A stretch of DNA of 64,000 nt from JBBQVS01 sp964250805 (lineage in GTDB: Bacteria > Chloroflexota > Ktedonobacteria > Ktedonobacterales > Ktedonobacteraceae): positions 97,207-161,206 of the forward strand of contig CAXUHG010000002.1 of assembly GCA_964250805.1 (NCBI GenBank). Direction: 5' to 3'. Position numbers and translations under genes: made by a program. Below, one piece after another: positions 17,001-25,274 of this stretch (position 1 is its first letter; every line of letters begins with the position of its first letter). Below the pieces are notes generated by a model that ran no database searches, was not told where the DNA came from, and saw only the letters and a list, made by a program, of their open reading frames with translations.

Positions 17001-17813
17001 ATGACACAGCATACCTATACATCTATCTCGGTTGAGTATAGCCATCAAAACCGTATTGCAACGGTGACATTGCGGCGTCCAGAGGTGCATAACGCATTCA
17101 ACGAACAAATTATCGAGGAACTTACGACAGCATTTACCGACCTGAGTCTTGATGAGCAGCTACACGGCGTCGTTTTGACAGGCGATGGAGCGTCATTTAG
17201 CGCGGGTGCTGACCTGAGCATGATGAAATCGGCGGCGAGCTTTACACACGAACAAAATCTCAACGATGCCCTGCGCCTTGCCGACCTGCTCTCTCTCATC
17301 AATACATTTCCCTGTCCAGTTGTGGGGCGCGTCAATGGTACGGCGATGGGTGGCGGCGTAGGATTGGTCTCCGTGTGTGATATCGTAATCGCGGCAGAGA
17401 GTGCGCGGTTCGCCTTTAGCGAGGTCAAGTTGGGCATCGCTCCCGCCGTTATCTCGCCATTTGTTATGCATAAAATTGGTGAGTCGAATGCGCGTGTTCT
17501 CTTTGTGACAGGCGAACGTTTTAGCGCAACACGCGCGCGTGAAGTTGGCTTGGTGCATTCAATTGTGCCGCTCGAACATCTTGATGATGCTATCGAGAAG
17601 GCGTTGAATGAGTTGTTGACCAGCGCACCACAGGCACTACGAGTGTGCAAAGAACTGGCTCTCACGGTGGGACAGATGGATAGCACAACGGCTCGTCGCT
17701 ATACTGCCGAGACGATTGCGCGGCTACGGGTGAGCGACGAAGGACAAGAGGGGCTACGCTCGTTTTTAGAGAAGCGCAAACCAGTGTGGGTCGCGCAAGA
17801 AAATGTAAAGTAG
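17001..17813 (+). CDS. Enoyl-CoA hydratase/isomerase family protein, probable methylglutaconyl-CoA hydratase
   Basis: 270 residues of the crotonase fold. VTLRRPEVHNAFNEQ and FSAGADLSMM form the first part of the CoA pocket and oxyanion hole; GRVNGTAMGGGVGLVSVCD is the second. Two glutamates expected in hydratases are plausible in the SEVKLG and GVGLVS regions but are not proven. The start is ATG 17001 behind a strong AGGAGG; a longer frame overlaps the preceding gene. Its place between the carboxylase beta and alpha genes suggests it hydrates 3-methylglutaconyl-CoA to HMG-CoA, feeding the lyase encoded at 8338-9270. Confidence 0.88.
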   Translation: MTQHTYTSISVEYSHQNRIATVTLRRPEVHNAFNEQIIEELTTAFTDLSLDEQLHGVVLTGDGASFSAGADLSMMKSAASFTHEQNLNDALRLADLLSLINTFPCPVVGRVNGTAMGGGVGLVSVCDIVIAAESARFAFSEVKLGIAPAVISPFVMHKIGESNARVLFVTGERFSATRAREVGLVHSIVPLEHLDDAIEKALNELLTSAPQALRVCKELALTVGQMDSTTARRYTAETIARLRVSDEGQEGLRSFLEKRKPVWVAQENVK

Positions 17814-17820
17814 TATAAGA

Positions 17821-19842
17821 ATGTTTAAGAAAATTTTGATCGCTAATCGAGGCGAGATCGCGGTTCGCATCATGGCGACCTGCCGTGAAATGGGTATCCG
17901 CACCGTCGCGGTCTACTCGGATGTTGATCGCAACGCTCGCCATGTACGCTTCGCCGATGAAGCGTATTTCATTGGTCCAGCACCAGCCACTCAAAGTTAT
18001 CTACGGATAGAAACCATTCTCGCAGTTGCTAAACAAAGTGGCGCGGAGGCAATTCATCCCGGCTACGGCTTTCTCTCAGAAAATGCAGACTTCGTGGAGG
18101 CATGTGAGCAGGCGGGCATCGTCTTTATCGGACCATCAGCGCAGGCAATGCGAGCAATGGGTGGTAAGATTTCGGCGAAGCAGATCGCACGCTCCGTAGA
18201 CGCCCCAACTGTGCCCGGCTACGCAGGTGAAAGTCAAGACGAAACAGTTTTGTTCGATGAGGCGCAGCGTATCGGCTTTCCATTGTTAATTAAGGCATCG
18301 GCAGGTGGTGGCGGCAAAGGTATGCGCGAGGTACATTCCGCTAATGACTTCGTAGAACAGCTTGCGGGAGCTAAACGTGAAGCACTCGCCTCGTTCGGCG
18401 ATGACACCGTTTTTCTTGAGCGATTGATTCAGCAGCCGCGTCATATCGAGATACAGATACTTGGCGACGCGCATGGCAGTATGATTCATCTTGGTGAGCG
18501 CGAGTGCTCTATCCAACGTCGCCATCAGAAGATCGTCGAAGAAAGCCCATCAATAGCACTAACACCTGCATTACGTGCCGAAATGGGAGTAACTGCCGTT
18601 CGTATCGCACAGGCGGCAGGCTATGTCAACGCGGGTACTATGGAGTTCATTTTCGATAGCGACAATCACTATTATTTTCTGGAAATGAACACACGTTTGC
18701 AAGTGGAACATCCCGTGACCGAACTGGTCACAGGGATTGACCTCGTGCGTCATCAATTGTTGATTGCAACAGGTGAGCCGCTCGCATTGATTCAGGAGCA
18801 GGTACAGCAACGAGGGCATGCCATCGAGGTTCGTATCTATGCCGAGGATGCCGAACACGGCTTTTTGCCCTCAACCGGAACGATTGATTCTTTTCAAGAG
18901 CCAGCAGGTCCAGGTGTGCGCGTGGATAGCGGTGTCGAGGATGGCGACGAAATTCCACAGTTCTATGATCCAATGATCGCTAAACTGATTGTATACGGAG
19001 AGAACCGCGATGCGGCTATCGTCCGTCTACAACGCTCATTGGAGCAAAGTGCTATCTTTGGCGTTACCACAAACATTCCACTACTTTCCGCAATCGCCAA
19101 GCATTACGCGTTTCGTGAAGGCTCAACGCACACAAGCTTTTTACAAGAACATCACTTACTTGACCCTGTTATCGAAAGACAGCCGCCACAAAACGCGCTC
19201 ATAGCGGCGGCTATCTATGATACGGCGCAAGAAATTCAGCGTCTAAGTCCTCACAACGGTACAACTCCTTCACAGACACCCGCCGTAAGTCCTTGGCAAA
19301 CATTAGGTCCTTGGCGTCTGACAGGAGAAGCGCGAACTATGGTGTATGCGTATCAAGGGCAAACGCATAATATCGCACTTACATCAGCTTTTATAGAGAA
19401 CGCCTGGAATGTATCCGTTGATGGGCAAACGCTGGGAACTATCGCGTATGCAATGGGAAACGAGAGTTTATTACTGCTTAAACAAGATAAGACGCAAGTG
19501 CGTGTCTACGTCTATGCTACATCCAGTGAGACACAAGTTATGCTCAATGGTGTTCTCTATCGCCTGGAACGTAGAGAGCCACCAGATGTCGATGCAACGG
19601 CACATGGAAGTGTCAATGTAGAGCGTTCGCAGAAGACACTCGTTGCACCGATGGCTGGAACGATTGTCAAAGTACAGGTACATGATGGTGATACAGTTGA
19701 GGCGCAACAGGTGCTAGTGATTTTGAGCGCGATGAAGATGGAACATGCAATCACAACACCGCGCAACGGTAAGGTACGCCATGTGTACTATCAAGAGGGA
19801 GCAGTCGTCAAAGGTGGTGCAGTGATCGTAGAGTTAGAATAA
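17821..19842 (+). CDS. Acyl-CoA carboxylase alpha subunit (biotin carboxylase + biotin carrier)
   Basis: 673 residues. The biotin carboxylase part spans about residues 1-450: KILIANRGEIAVRI, the ATP-grasp glycine loop IKASAGGGGKGMREV, and EMNTRLQVEHPVTE. A linker (BT-like) region follows, and the C-terminal biotinyl domain carries the lysine in ILSAMKMEHAI. It carboxylates biotin with bicarbonate and ATP and pairs with the beta subunit at 15371. The beta-hydratase-alpha order with gaps of 22 and 7 bases indicates one operon. Size and context favour methylcrotonyl-CoA carboxylase. The middle section (PHNGTTPSQTPAVSP) is variable. Confidence 0.92.
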   Translation: MFKKILIANRGEIAVRIMATCREMGIRTVAVYSDVDRNARHVRFADEAYFIGPAPATQSYLRIETILAVAKQSGAEAIHPGYGFLSENADFVEACEQAGIVFIGPSAQAMRAMGGKISAKQIARSVDAPTVPGYAGESQDETVLFDEAQRIGFPLLIKASAGGGGKGMREVHSANDFVEQLAGAKREALASFGDDTVFLERLIQQPRHIEIQILGDAHGSMIHLGERECSIQRRHQKIVEESPSIALTPALRAEMGVTAVRIAQAAGYVNAGTMEFIFDSDNHYYFLEMNTRLQVEHPVTELVTGIDLVRHQLLIATGEPLALIQEQVQQRGHAIEVRIYAEDAEHGFLPSTGTIDSFQEPAGPGVRVDSGVEDGDEIPQFYDPMIAKLIVYGENRDAAIVRLQRSLEQSAIFGVTTNIPLLSAIAKHYAFREGSTHTSFLQEHHLLDPVIERQPPQNALIAAAIYDTAQEIQRLSPHNGTTPSQTPAVSPWQTLGPWRLTGEARTMVYAYQGQTHNIALTSAFIENAWNVSVDGQTLGTIAYAMGNESLLLLKQDKTQVRVYVYATSSETQVMLNGVLYRLERREPPDVDATAHGSVNVERSQKTLVAPMAGTIVKVQVHDGDTVEAQQVLVILSAMKMEHAITTPRNGKVRHVYYQEGAVVKGGAVIVELE

Positions 19843-19907
19843 CAATGGTGGGAACGGATGGGCGACCACGAGGGTCAATACAATTCAAATACGTGTAGGG
19901 GGAAATA

Positions 19908-20005
19908 GGACGGGCGACCATGAGGGTCGTACCCTACTATACGACGATTGGACGCACTATGCGCGTGAGGTATAGTAGGGACTCGCCCCTTGTGGGCGTC
20001 AGTCC
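19908..20005. repeat. REP-like hairpin repeat, family A copy 1
   Basis: An imperfect inverted repeat of about 98 bases. One arm ends in ACCCTACTATAC, and the other runs GTATAGTAGGG to CGCCCCTTGTGGGCGTC. The same arm sequence forms hairpins at 53849 and 59700. A partial left half (GGGCGACCACGAGGGTC) lies just upstream at about 19860. It lies between the carboxylase operon and the dehydrogenase gene. Confidence 0.8.
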
Positions 20006-20050
20006 TGCTCCCCGTCCTTTATGATGTACCAGTAAGAGAGGTATAGAGAG

Positions 20051-20959
20051 ATGCAACTAGGATTCGTCGGCATTGGCGTCATGGGGCGTCCAATGACACT
20101 GAACCTGCTCAAAGCAGGGCATGAGGTAACTATTTTTGCGCGACACCCCGACAAGCCAGAGGTACAAGAGGTTATTCAAGCGGGCGCGAAGCTTGCGCCG
20201 TCAGCACGTGCCGTTGCCATAGCCTCAGAGATCGTAATTACGATGGTGCCAAATTCGATGCAGGTTGAGGAGGTTGTTGCAGGCACACACGGTATTCTCG
20301 AAGGCGCACGTAAGGGACTGATTATTATCGACATGAGTACCATTGCGCCCACGATGAGCCGCAAACTCGCTGAACAAGCCGCACAGAAAGGCGTAGAGTT
20401 CCTCGACGCACCCGTTAGCGGTGGCTCTCAGGGAGCGGTCAACGGCACACTCACAATCATGGTTGGAGGCGAACAAGAGGCTTTTGAAAAGGCGCGACCT
20501 GTGCTAGAAAACATGGGCAAGAAAGAGAATATCTTTCACGTCGGCACCGTCGGCTCTGGTGAAGTAGTCAAAATTATCAACAATCTTCTGTGCGGCACCA
20601 TCGCCGCCTCTGTCTCAGAAGCCCTTGTGCTAGGCGTCAAGTCGGGAGCTGATGTCGAAACGATGGCGAAGGTCATCGGCGTCAGCAGCGGCGCTAACTG
20701 GCAGCTTGCGAACCAGTTTCCGCTACGAGCCTTCAACGGCAGCTTTCAACCCGGCTTCATGACGGACCTGCTGCATAAAGACCTAGGATTAGCCCTTGAC
20801 CTCGCCTCTGAGAATGTGACGCCACTGGCGATGACCGCAATCGCTCGTCAAATGTATGAGCAGACGCGAGCAGCGGGGTATGGGCGAGAGGATTATACAG
20901 CATTGTTGAAGGTACTAGAACAGAATGCAGGTATTGAGGTTAGAACGAAACAGGAATAG
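20051..20959 (+). CDS. 3-hydroxyisobutyrate dehydrogenase-family oxidoreductase
   Basis: 302 residues of the beta-hydroxyacid dehydrogenase family. The N-terminal Rossmann fold opens GFVGIGVMGRPMTLNLLKAG. The substrate signature FLDAPVSGGSQGAVNGTLTIMVGG and the catalytic lysine segment GSGEVVKIINNLL are intact. Members oxidise 3-hydroxyisobutyrate (valine breakdown) or reduce tartronate semialdehyde. The neighbouring branched-chain acyl-CoA genes favour the former, but sequence alone cannot settle it. GAGAGGTATAGAGAG precedes the ATG. A hairpin repeat separates it from the carboxylase operon. Confidence 0.88.
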   Translation: MQLGFVGIGVMGRPMTLNLLKAGHEVTIFARHPDKPEVQEVIQAGAKLAPSARAVAIASEIVITMVPNSMQVEEVVAGTHGILEGARKGLIIIDMSTIAPTMSRKLAEQAAQKGVEFLDAPVSGGSQGAVNGTLTIMVGGEQEAFEKARPVLENMGKKENIFHVGTVGSGEVVKIINNLLCGTIAASVSEALVLGVKSGADVETMAKVIGVSSGANWQLANQFPLRAFNGSFQPGFMTDLLHKDLGLALDLASENVTPLAMTAIARQMYEQTRAAGYGREDYTALLKVLEQNAGIEVRTKQE

Positions 20960-21059
20960 ATGTAAATTTTAGAACTATAGGCATGCAAAAAGAATGCCTC
21001 TCTTGAGGAGACTTTGTATTCTGTGAGGAGATTTTGGCAAAACATGGGGCAGACAGAAA

Positions 21060-21713
21060 TTACGTAGAGCGTTTACGAGCATATTGTCGGCGCATCTTGT
21101 CACGGCTCCCACATGCATCCATGCTGCACCAACGACGATTGCCAGTTTTGCTCCTATCAAGAAAGAGCCATCCACACCCAGGGCATTCCTTGACTCTCTT
21201 CCATTCCTCAGAAGAGGTCAAGAGTTCGATTGCAGAGTGCGCCACAGGCCACAGGAGCACTCTAAGGTTTTCGCCGTATTGCTCTTCCATTCCCCATTCC
21301 CATAAAAATTCGTGCATTGTAGGGAAGAGGGATGCATGTATCATTGCCTCAACAAAGACGCTTTGGATCATATCCAGATCGCTCGTGTGAGGCTCCCTCG
21401 CATGTGCGACCGCCGAAAAGACATGGTAGATAGCCTCTCTCAGCGTGAGAACACGCTCGAATATCTTCATCGCCTCCAGCGAATGCACATCTGCGGCGCG
21501 GAGCAGATACTGCTCCTGCTCTTCTGTGAGCATCCCTATGGAGCGATACCACATCACTACATCAGGATATGCCGTGAGTGAATCGTAGGCAGAACGACCC
21601 CAACGTGGGTGCGCCGTATTCACTAGCCCCAAGCACAGCCCCCCCTCTAACGCAAACGAGTTGAGCATTTCTTGGGAGAGATGCTGTTCACTTGGGAGAC
21701 GCCATTGAGTCAT
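21060..21713 (-). CDS. CGNR zinc-finger transcription regulator (ABATE domain)
   Basis: 217 residues. The N-terminal ABATE-like domain (GGLCLGLVNTAHPRWG, VMWYRSIGMLTEE) is followed by the C-terminal zf-CGNR motif: CPGCGWLFLDRSKTGNRRWC, then SMDACGSRDKMRRQY. In this family the last motif normally reads C-G-N-R; here Gly-Ser-Arg follows the cysteine, one residue different. CGNR proteins are thought to be DNA-binding regulators. The gene faces away from the DUF4331 gene across a promoter region with four regularly spaced half-sites, which are a natural target for this protein and would make it autoregulated. Confidence 0.85.
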   Translation of the reverse strand: MTQWRLPSEQHLSQEMLNSFALEGGLCLGLVNTAHPRWGRSAYDSLTAYPDVVMWYRSIGMLTEEQEQYLLRAADVHSLEAMKIFERVLTLREAIYHVFSAVAHAREPHTSDLDMIQSVFVEAMIHASLFPTMHEFLWEWGMEEQYGENLRVLLWPVAHSAIELLTSSEEWKRVKECPGCGWLFLDRSKTGNRRWCSMDACGSRDKMRRQYARKRST

Positions 21714-21733
21714 GAAAAATTCCTTTCAGGTAT

Positions 21734-21827
21734 TTTCTTACCAGCTTATATACTTGACAGGTAAGAATTCTGTATGGTATATTCTTACCTGTAATGTATT
21801 TTAGCAGGTAAGAAAATGGCTTGTCAA
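21734..21827. promoter_or_regulatory. Divergent promoters with four alternating operator half-sites
   Basis: The 12-base element ACAGGTAAGAAT or its complement occurs at 21734-21745 (reverse), 21757-21768 (forward), 21781-21792 (reverse) and 21804-21815 (forward), starting every 23, 24 and 23 bases. Overlapping divergent promoters fit between them: plus strand TTGACA (21754-21759), 18 bases, TATATT (21778-21783); minus strand TTGACA (21827-21822), 18 bases, TAAAAT (21803-21798). Both promoters are covered by half-sites, so a bound regulator would block both. Confidence 0.8.
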
Positions 21828-21876
21828 TAAGAACATTTACCTTCTAGAAACTGAAGTTGAGAAGAAAGGAAATCGT

Positions 21877-22950
21877 ATGTCACATCACCTTGATACTCCT
21901 ACTGCACGCGAGGATGGTCGCGTTGATTTGTGTGATCTTTATGTGTTTGATGGAGCTGATTCCAACACAACAGTCCTTATTCTGACTGTGAATCCTGATG
22001 CAGGTAAAACATCGCCGACCACCTTCCATCCCGACGTGGTGTATGAGTTGAAGATTGATAGCAATGGAGACGCGATTGAAGAGGTAAGTTACCGCTTTCG
22101 CTTCGCTGAACCAGATGCCAACGGAGAGCAGTTGTTCACCGTCTTTCGTGCGGAAGGGGAGGACGCGCAATCGGGCACGGAGGGAGAGCAGATGGCCCAG
22201 GGACAGACCAACCAGCAGACCCTGCTCAGTGGAGGAGGCCGTGTCTGGGCGGGTCTGCGAGCAGATGCATTCTACGCTGACGGAGTTGCAGCGCAAGTAT
22301 TTCTGCAAGCAGCCCTTACACAACAAGCCTATCTTCCACAGGTGTTTGAGCAGGGCTTCAATGTGTTTGAGGGACGCAATGTGACAAGTATTGTGTTGGA
22401 AGTCCCAACCGACGTGCTCGGTCAGGGAGTCATTGGCGTCTGGGCGACAACATCCATGCATGGACACGGCCTCTCCGTCCAGATTGAGCGTATCGGACTT
22501 CCTCTCATCCAACCCTTCTTGAACATTGACGACGAGCGGAGTGAAGCGCACAACAAGCGTCAGCCGCGCGAAGATATATATGTTAGCCGTTCTCGTATTG
22601 CTGATATCGTCACGCAGGTCTCACGCCTTACGGGAACGACAGAGCATCCCGAAGCGTATGGTCAAGCGGTGGCTGATTTACTGACTCCTGATATCCTATC
22701 TTATCGTCTTGGAACGTCAGCGAGCTTCAGTTTCGCAACACATAACGGGCGGCGTTTAACGGACGATGTAACCGATGTGGTACTCAGCCTTATCACCAAT
22801 AGCCCTGTTTCTGATCATGTCAACTACGATGGGCGCATCCAAACGCACTTCCCGTATATGGCTGTACCACAGACGGTTCCAGAGGACGAGCCGACAGTAC
22901 TCGCACGAGCACAAGCACAGGGACAAACATTACTACAATCACTCGGATAA
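21877..22950 (+). CDS. DUF4331-family protein
   Basis: 357 residues starting MSHHLDTPTAREDGRVDLCD, which matches the family's typical opening (S-H-H-x-D). Later blocks include LYVFDGADSNTTVLILTVNP, VYELKIDSNGDAIEEVSYRF and DVTDVVLSLITN. No signal peptide or membrane segment is visible, so it appears cytoplasmic. The function of DUF4331 proteins is unknown. GAAAGGA precedes the ATG. The gene is controlled from the divergent operator region it shares with the CGNR regulator, and a drug-type MFS transporter gene follows, which suggests a small inducible response unit. Confidence 0.85.
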   Translation: MSHHLDTPTAREDGRVDLCDLYVFDGADSNTTVLILTVNPDAGKTSPTTFHPDVVYELKIDSNGDAIEEVSYRFRFAEPDANGEQLFTVFRAEGEDAQSGTEGEQMAQGQTNQQTLLSGGGRVWAGLRADAFYADGVAAQVFLQAALTQQAYLPQVFEQGFNVFEGRNVTSIVLEVPTDVLGQGVIGVWATTSMHGHGLSVQIERIGLPLIQPFLNIDDERSEAHNKRQPREDIYVSRSRIADIVTQVSRLTGTTEHPEAYGQAVADLLTPDILSYRLGTSASFSFATHNGRRLTDDVTDVVLSLITNSPVSDHVNYDGRIQTHFPYMAVPQTVPEDEPTVLARAQAQGQTLLQSLG

Positions 22951-23058
22951 TATGTCGTTTGTACAGAGTAGGCGGAGGAGGCTTCTTACAGTCGCTCTTT
23001 CGCCTGATATCGCATAAATTCTAATAGCTCATTGTTTGACTAAATGGTAGAGGGTGGA

Positions 23059-24546
23059 ATGACTTATCCTACACAAGAAGCACGTCGTCAAGGGCTTGCC
23101 CTTCTGCTTCTTTCTATCGCACAATTTATGGTTGTGCTCGATTTCTCGATTATCAATGTCGCATTACCATCGATACAGAAGGACCTTGGCTTTTCGACGC
23201 AGAGTTTACAATGGGTGGTCAGCGCATACGCGCTGACATTAGGTGGCTTGCTGCTGCTTGGTGGGCGGCTCGCTGATCTTTATGGGCAACGTCGTCTCTT
23301 TAGCATAGGGGTAATCCTTTTCTCGTTCGCTTCGCTTGCAGGTGGACTTGCCTCGTCAGGCACCTTTTTGATACTAGCGCGAGTAATACAGGGAATTGGT
23401 GCGGCACTTCTTGCTCCCTCTGCTCTCTCGCTGGTTGCCACGACGTTTGCTGAAGGTGAGCCACGGAATAAAGCATTCGGACTCGTGAATGCAGTCGCAT
23501 CGGCGGCCTTCGCTGCTGGAGCGATCTTGGGTGGGCTGCTCACGGCAGGTCTAGGATGGCACTGGGTGATGTTTGTCAATGTGCCGCTCGGAGTTGCTAC
23601 AATGATTCTGACACCGTTTGTCCTTCAGAAGAGTCGAGTGCAGAGAGAGCAACAACATATTGATGTCCTGGGAACACTTACCGTCACAGGCGGTCTTGTT
23701 GCACTTGTCTATGCACTATCTCAAGGTAACGATGTTGGTTGGCTCTCGCTTCAAACGCTGGGAGTCTTTGCGCTTGCCGCCGTGTTGCTTGTGACCTTTA
23801 TAATGATTGAGAGACGATCTTCGTCTCCATTAGTCCGGCTTGGAATCTTTCGCCAGCAGAACGTTGCAGGGGCAAATATAGTGAATGCACTCGTCATCGG
23901 TTCCTTTGACACAGTAGTATTTATTCTCACACTATACATGCAACGTGTCCTTGACTACTCAGCGTTAGAGACAGGGCTTGCGTTTGTACCGATGGCACTC
24001 CTCCTGCTGATCACGTCAAATATCGTAGCACAAATAGCGATGCGCGTTGGTATCAGACGCCTGCTTATTGGTGGAGTAACAGGTTTCGTCGTTGGTTTGC
24101 TCTTGCTGACAGGATTGACCGCTCATGGAACGTATATACATAGCCTGCTACTGGGGATCATTGTTGTCTCACTTGGCACCGGTACAACCTTCTCAATCAT
24201 ATTGATTGCAGCCACTGCTGGTGTGAGCGATTCTGAACAAGGACTGGCTTCGGCTCTGTTCAATACCACAGAACAGATCGGAGCGAGCATTGTGCTGGCA
24301 CTTGCTGTTGCGGCCTCATCGGTGCAGACTACAACACTGTTTCAGCACGGTGAACAGAATAAGAAAGAGGTGTTTACGAGTGGCCTTCACTCCGCCCTTG
24401 TCGTATGTATTGTGAGTGCGCTACTGGCCTTCCTCGCAGTGTTTGTTCTGATACGGAAGAAACATACATCCACCTCTAGGGAGATGCCTAAATCCTCAGT
24501 GGATATGAAGAAGGATGTGCTGCAATCGGTACCTTATTCCAATTGA
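23059..24546 (+). CDS. MFS transporter, DHA2/EmrB-type (14 TMS)
   Basis: About 495 residues with roughly fourteen hydrophobic segments. The opening FMVVLDFSIINVALPSIQKDL is the DHA2 motif; LGGRLADLYGQRRLF is the MFS loop 2-3 motif and LVNAVASAAFAAGAILGG is motif C of drug antiporters. It probably exports drugs or other hydrophobic compounds using proton motive force. ATG 23059 is preferred because GAGGGTGG precedes it; the frame also has an ATG at 23044 with no ribosome site. It lies about 110 bases after the DUF4331 gene with no terminator visible, so they may be cotranscribed under the CGNR-linked promoter. Confidence 0.9.
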   Translation: MTYPTQEARRQGLALLLLSIAQFMVVLDFSIINVALPSIQKDLGFSTQSLQWVVSAYALTLGGLLLLGGRLADLYGQRRLFSIGVILFSFASLAGGLASSGTFLILARVIQGIGAALLAPSALSLVATTFAEGEPRNKAFGLVNAVASAAFAAGAILGGLLTAGLGWHWVMFVNVPLGVATMILTPFVLQKSRVQREQQHIDVLGTLTVTGGLVALVYALSQGNDVGWLSLQTLGVFALAAVLLVTFIMIERRSSSPLVRLGIFRQQNVAGANIVNALVIGSFDTVVFILTLYMQRVLDYSALETGLAFVPMALLLLITSNIVAQIAMRVGIRRLLIGGVTGFVVGLLLLTGLTAHGTYIHSLLLGIIVVSLGTGTTFSIILIAATAGVSDSEQGLASALFNTTEQIGASIVLALAVAASSVQTTTLFQHGEQNKKEVFTSGLHSALVVCIVSALLAFLAVFVLIRKKHTSTSREMPKSSVDMKKDVLQSVPYSN

Positions 24547-24597
24547 CCTATCGTGAGTAGTACTGGTAATACCGTTTCTTAAAGAAAGAGGCTAACA

Positions 24598-25167
24598 ATG
24601 AGCATTGAGTCCGCATTTACCCACTTTCCCTCTCTGACCACAGAACGCTTACATCTTCGTCAAATTCGTCCAACCGATGCAGAGGCATTCTTTGCGATCA
24701 AGTCTGATCGCGAGGTGATGGACTTCTATGGAGACGAAACGCATAAGACACTCGACGAAACGCACGCGCTCATCCGACAACTTCAAGACTCATATGAGAA
24801 GCAAGAAGCACTCTTCTGGGTGATCACATATAAAGGCGAGGACACGATCATCGGTTCATGTGCGTTCATTGCTTTCAATCGGGACTTTCAGTATGCAGAA
24901 ATAGGCTATGAACTCAATCGTGTCTATTGGCGACAGGGTATTATAGCCGAAGCGATAGCTGCCATTCTGACGTATGGGTTCACCGACCTTGAGTTGCATC
25001 GTATTGAAGCAGTAACTGATCCGAGAAATACTCCCTCGAAGAATCTCTTACTCAAACTTGGCTTCACCTACGAGGGAAAGCTGCGTCAACGCTTCTTGCT
25101 GCGCGACCAGTTTTTGGATGCCCAGTACTTTGGCATACTCAAAGATGAATGGTCCACAGCAGATTAG
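24598..25167 (+). CDS. GNAT-family N-acetyltransferase (RimJ/RimL-like)
   Basis: 189 residues: TERLHLRQIRPTDAEAFF opening, EIGYELNRVYWRQGIIAEA around the acetyl-CoA pyrophosphate-binding region (R-Q-G variant of Q/R-x-x-G-x-G/A), and NLLLKLGFTYEGKLRQR at the C-terminus. This group acetylates ribosomal protein N-termini or small amines; the substrate is not evident. AAGAAAGAGG precedes the ATG. It follows the MFS gene by 51 bases and probably ends that operon, since a strong hairpin lies 53 bases after its stop. Confidence 0.88.
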   Translation: MSIESAFTHFPSLTTERLHLRQIRPTDAEAFFAIKSDREVMDFYGDETHKTLDETHALIRQLQDSYEKQEALFWVITYKGEDTIIGSCAFIAFNRDFQYAEIGYELNRVYWRQGIIAEAIAAILTYGFTDLELHRIEAVTDPRNTPSKNLLLKLGFTYEGKLRQRFLLRDQFLDAQYFGILKDEWSTAD

Positions 25168-25219
25168 GCGAGTGTACATTTCCGCTTTTGCTCCATTTCA
25201 TCCCCAAATTTCAATAGAT

Positions 25220-25274
25220 AACACACCATAAAAAATGGGCTGGCAAATTGCCAGCCCATTTTTTATGGTGTGTT
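25220..25274. terminator. Bidirectional terminator, 27-bp perfect stem
   Basis: Two 27-base arms (25220-25246 and 25248-25274) are exact reverse complements around a single base. AAAAAATGGGCTGGC and GCCAGCCCATTTTTT provide U-tracts on both strands. It lies between convergent genes and overlaps the stop codon of the M50 protease gene. Confidence 0.88.

Noticed and set aside
17045..17686. 213-codon ORF opposite the enoyl-CoA hydratase gene
   Set aside because: Low-complexity Ser/Thr/Ala translation typical of an antisense shadow.
19850..20050. CRISPR array
   Set aside because: The repeats are inverted arms of single hairpins, not evenly spaced direct repeats with unique spacers; no cas genes are present.
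21880..22551. 223-codon ORF opposite the DUF4331 gene
   Set aside because: Cys- and His-rich translation with no family pattern, no ribosome site, and full overlap with a well-supported gene.
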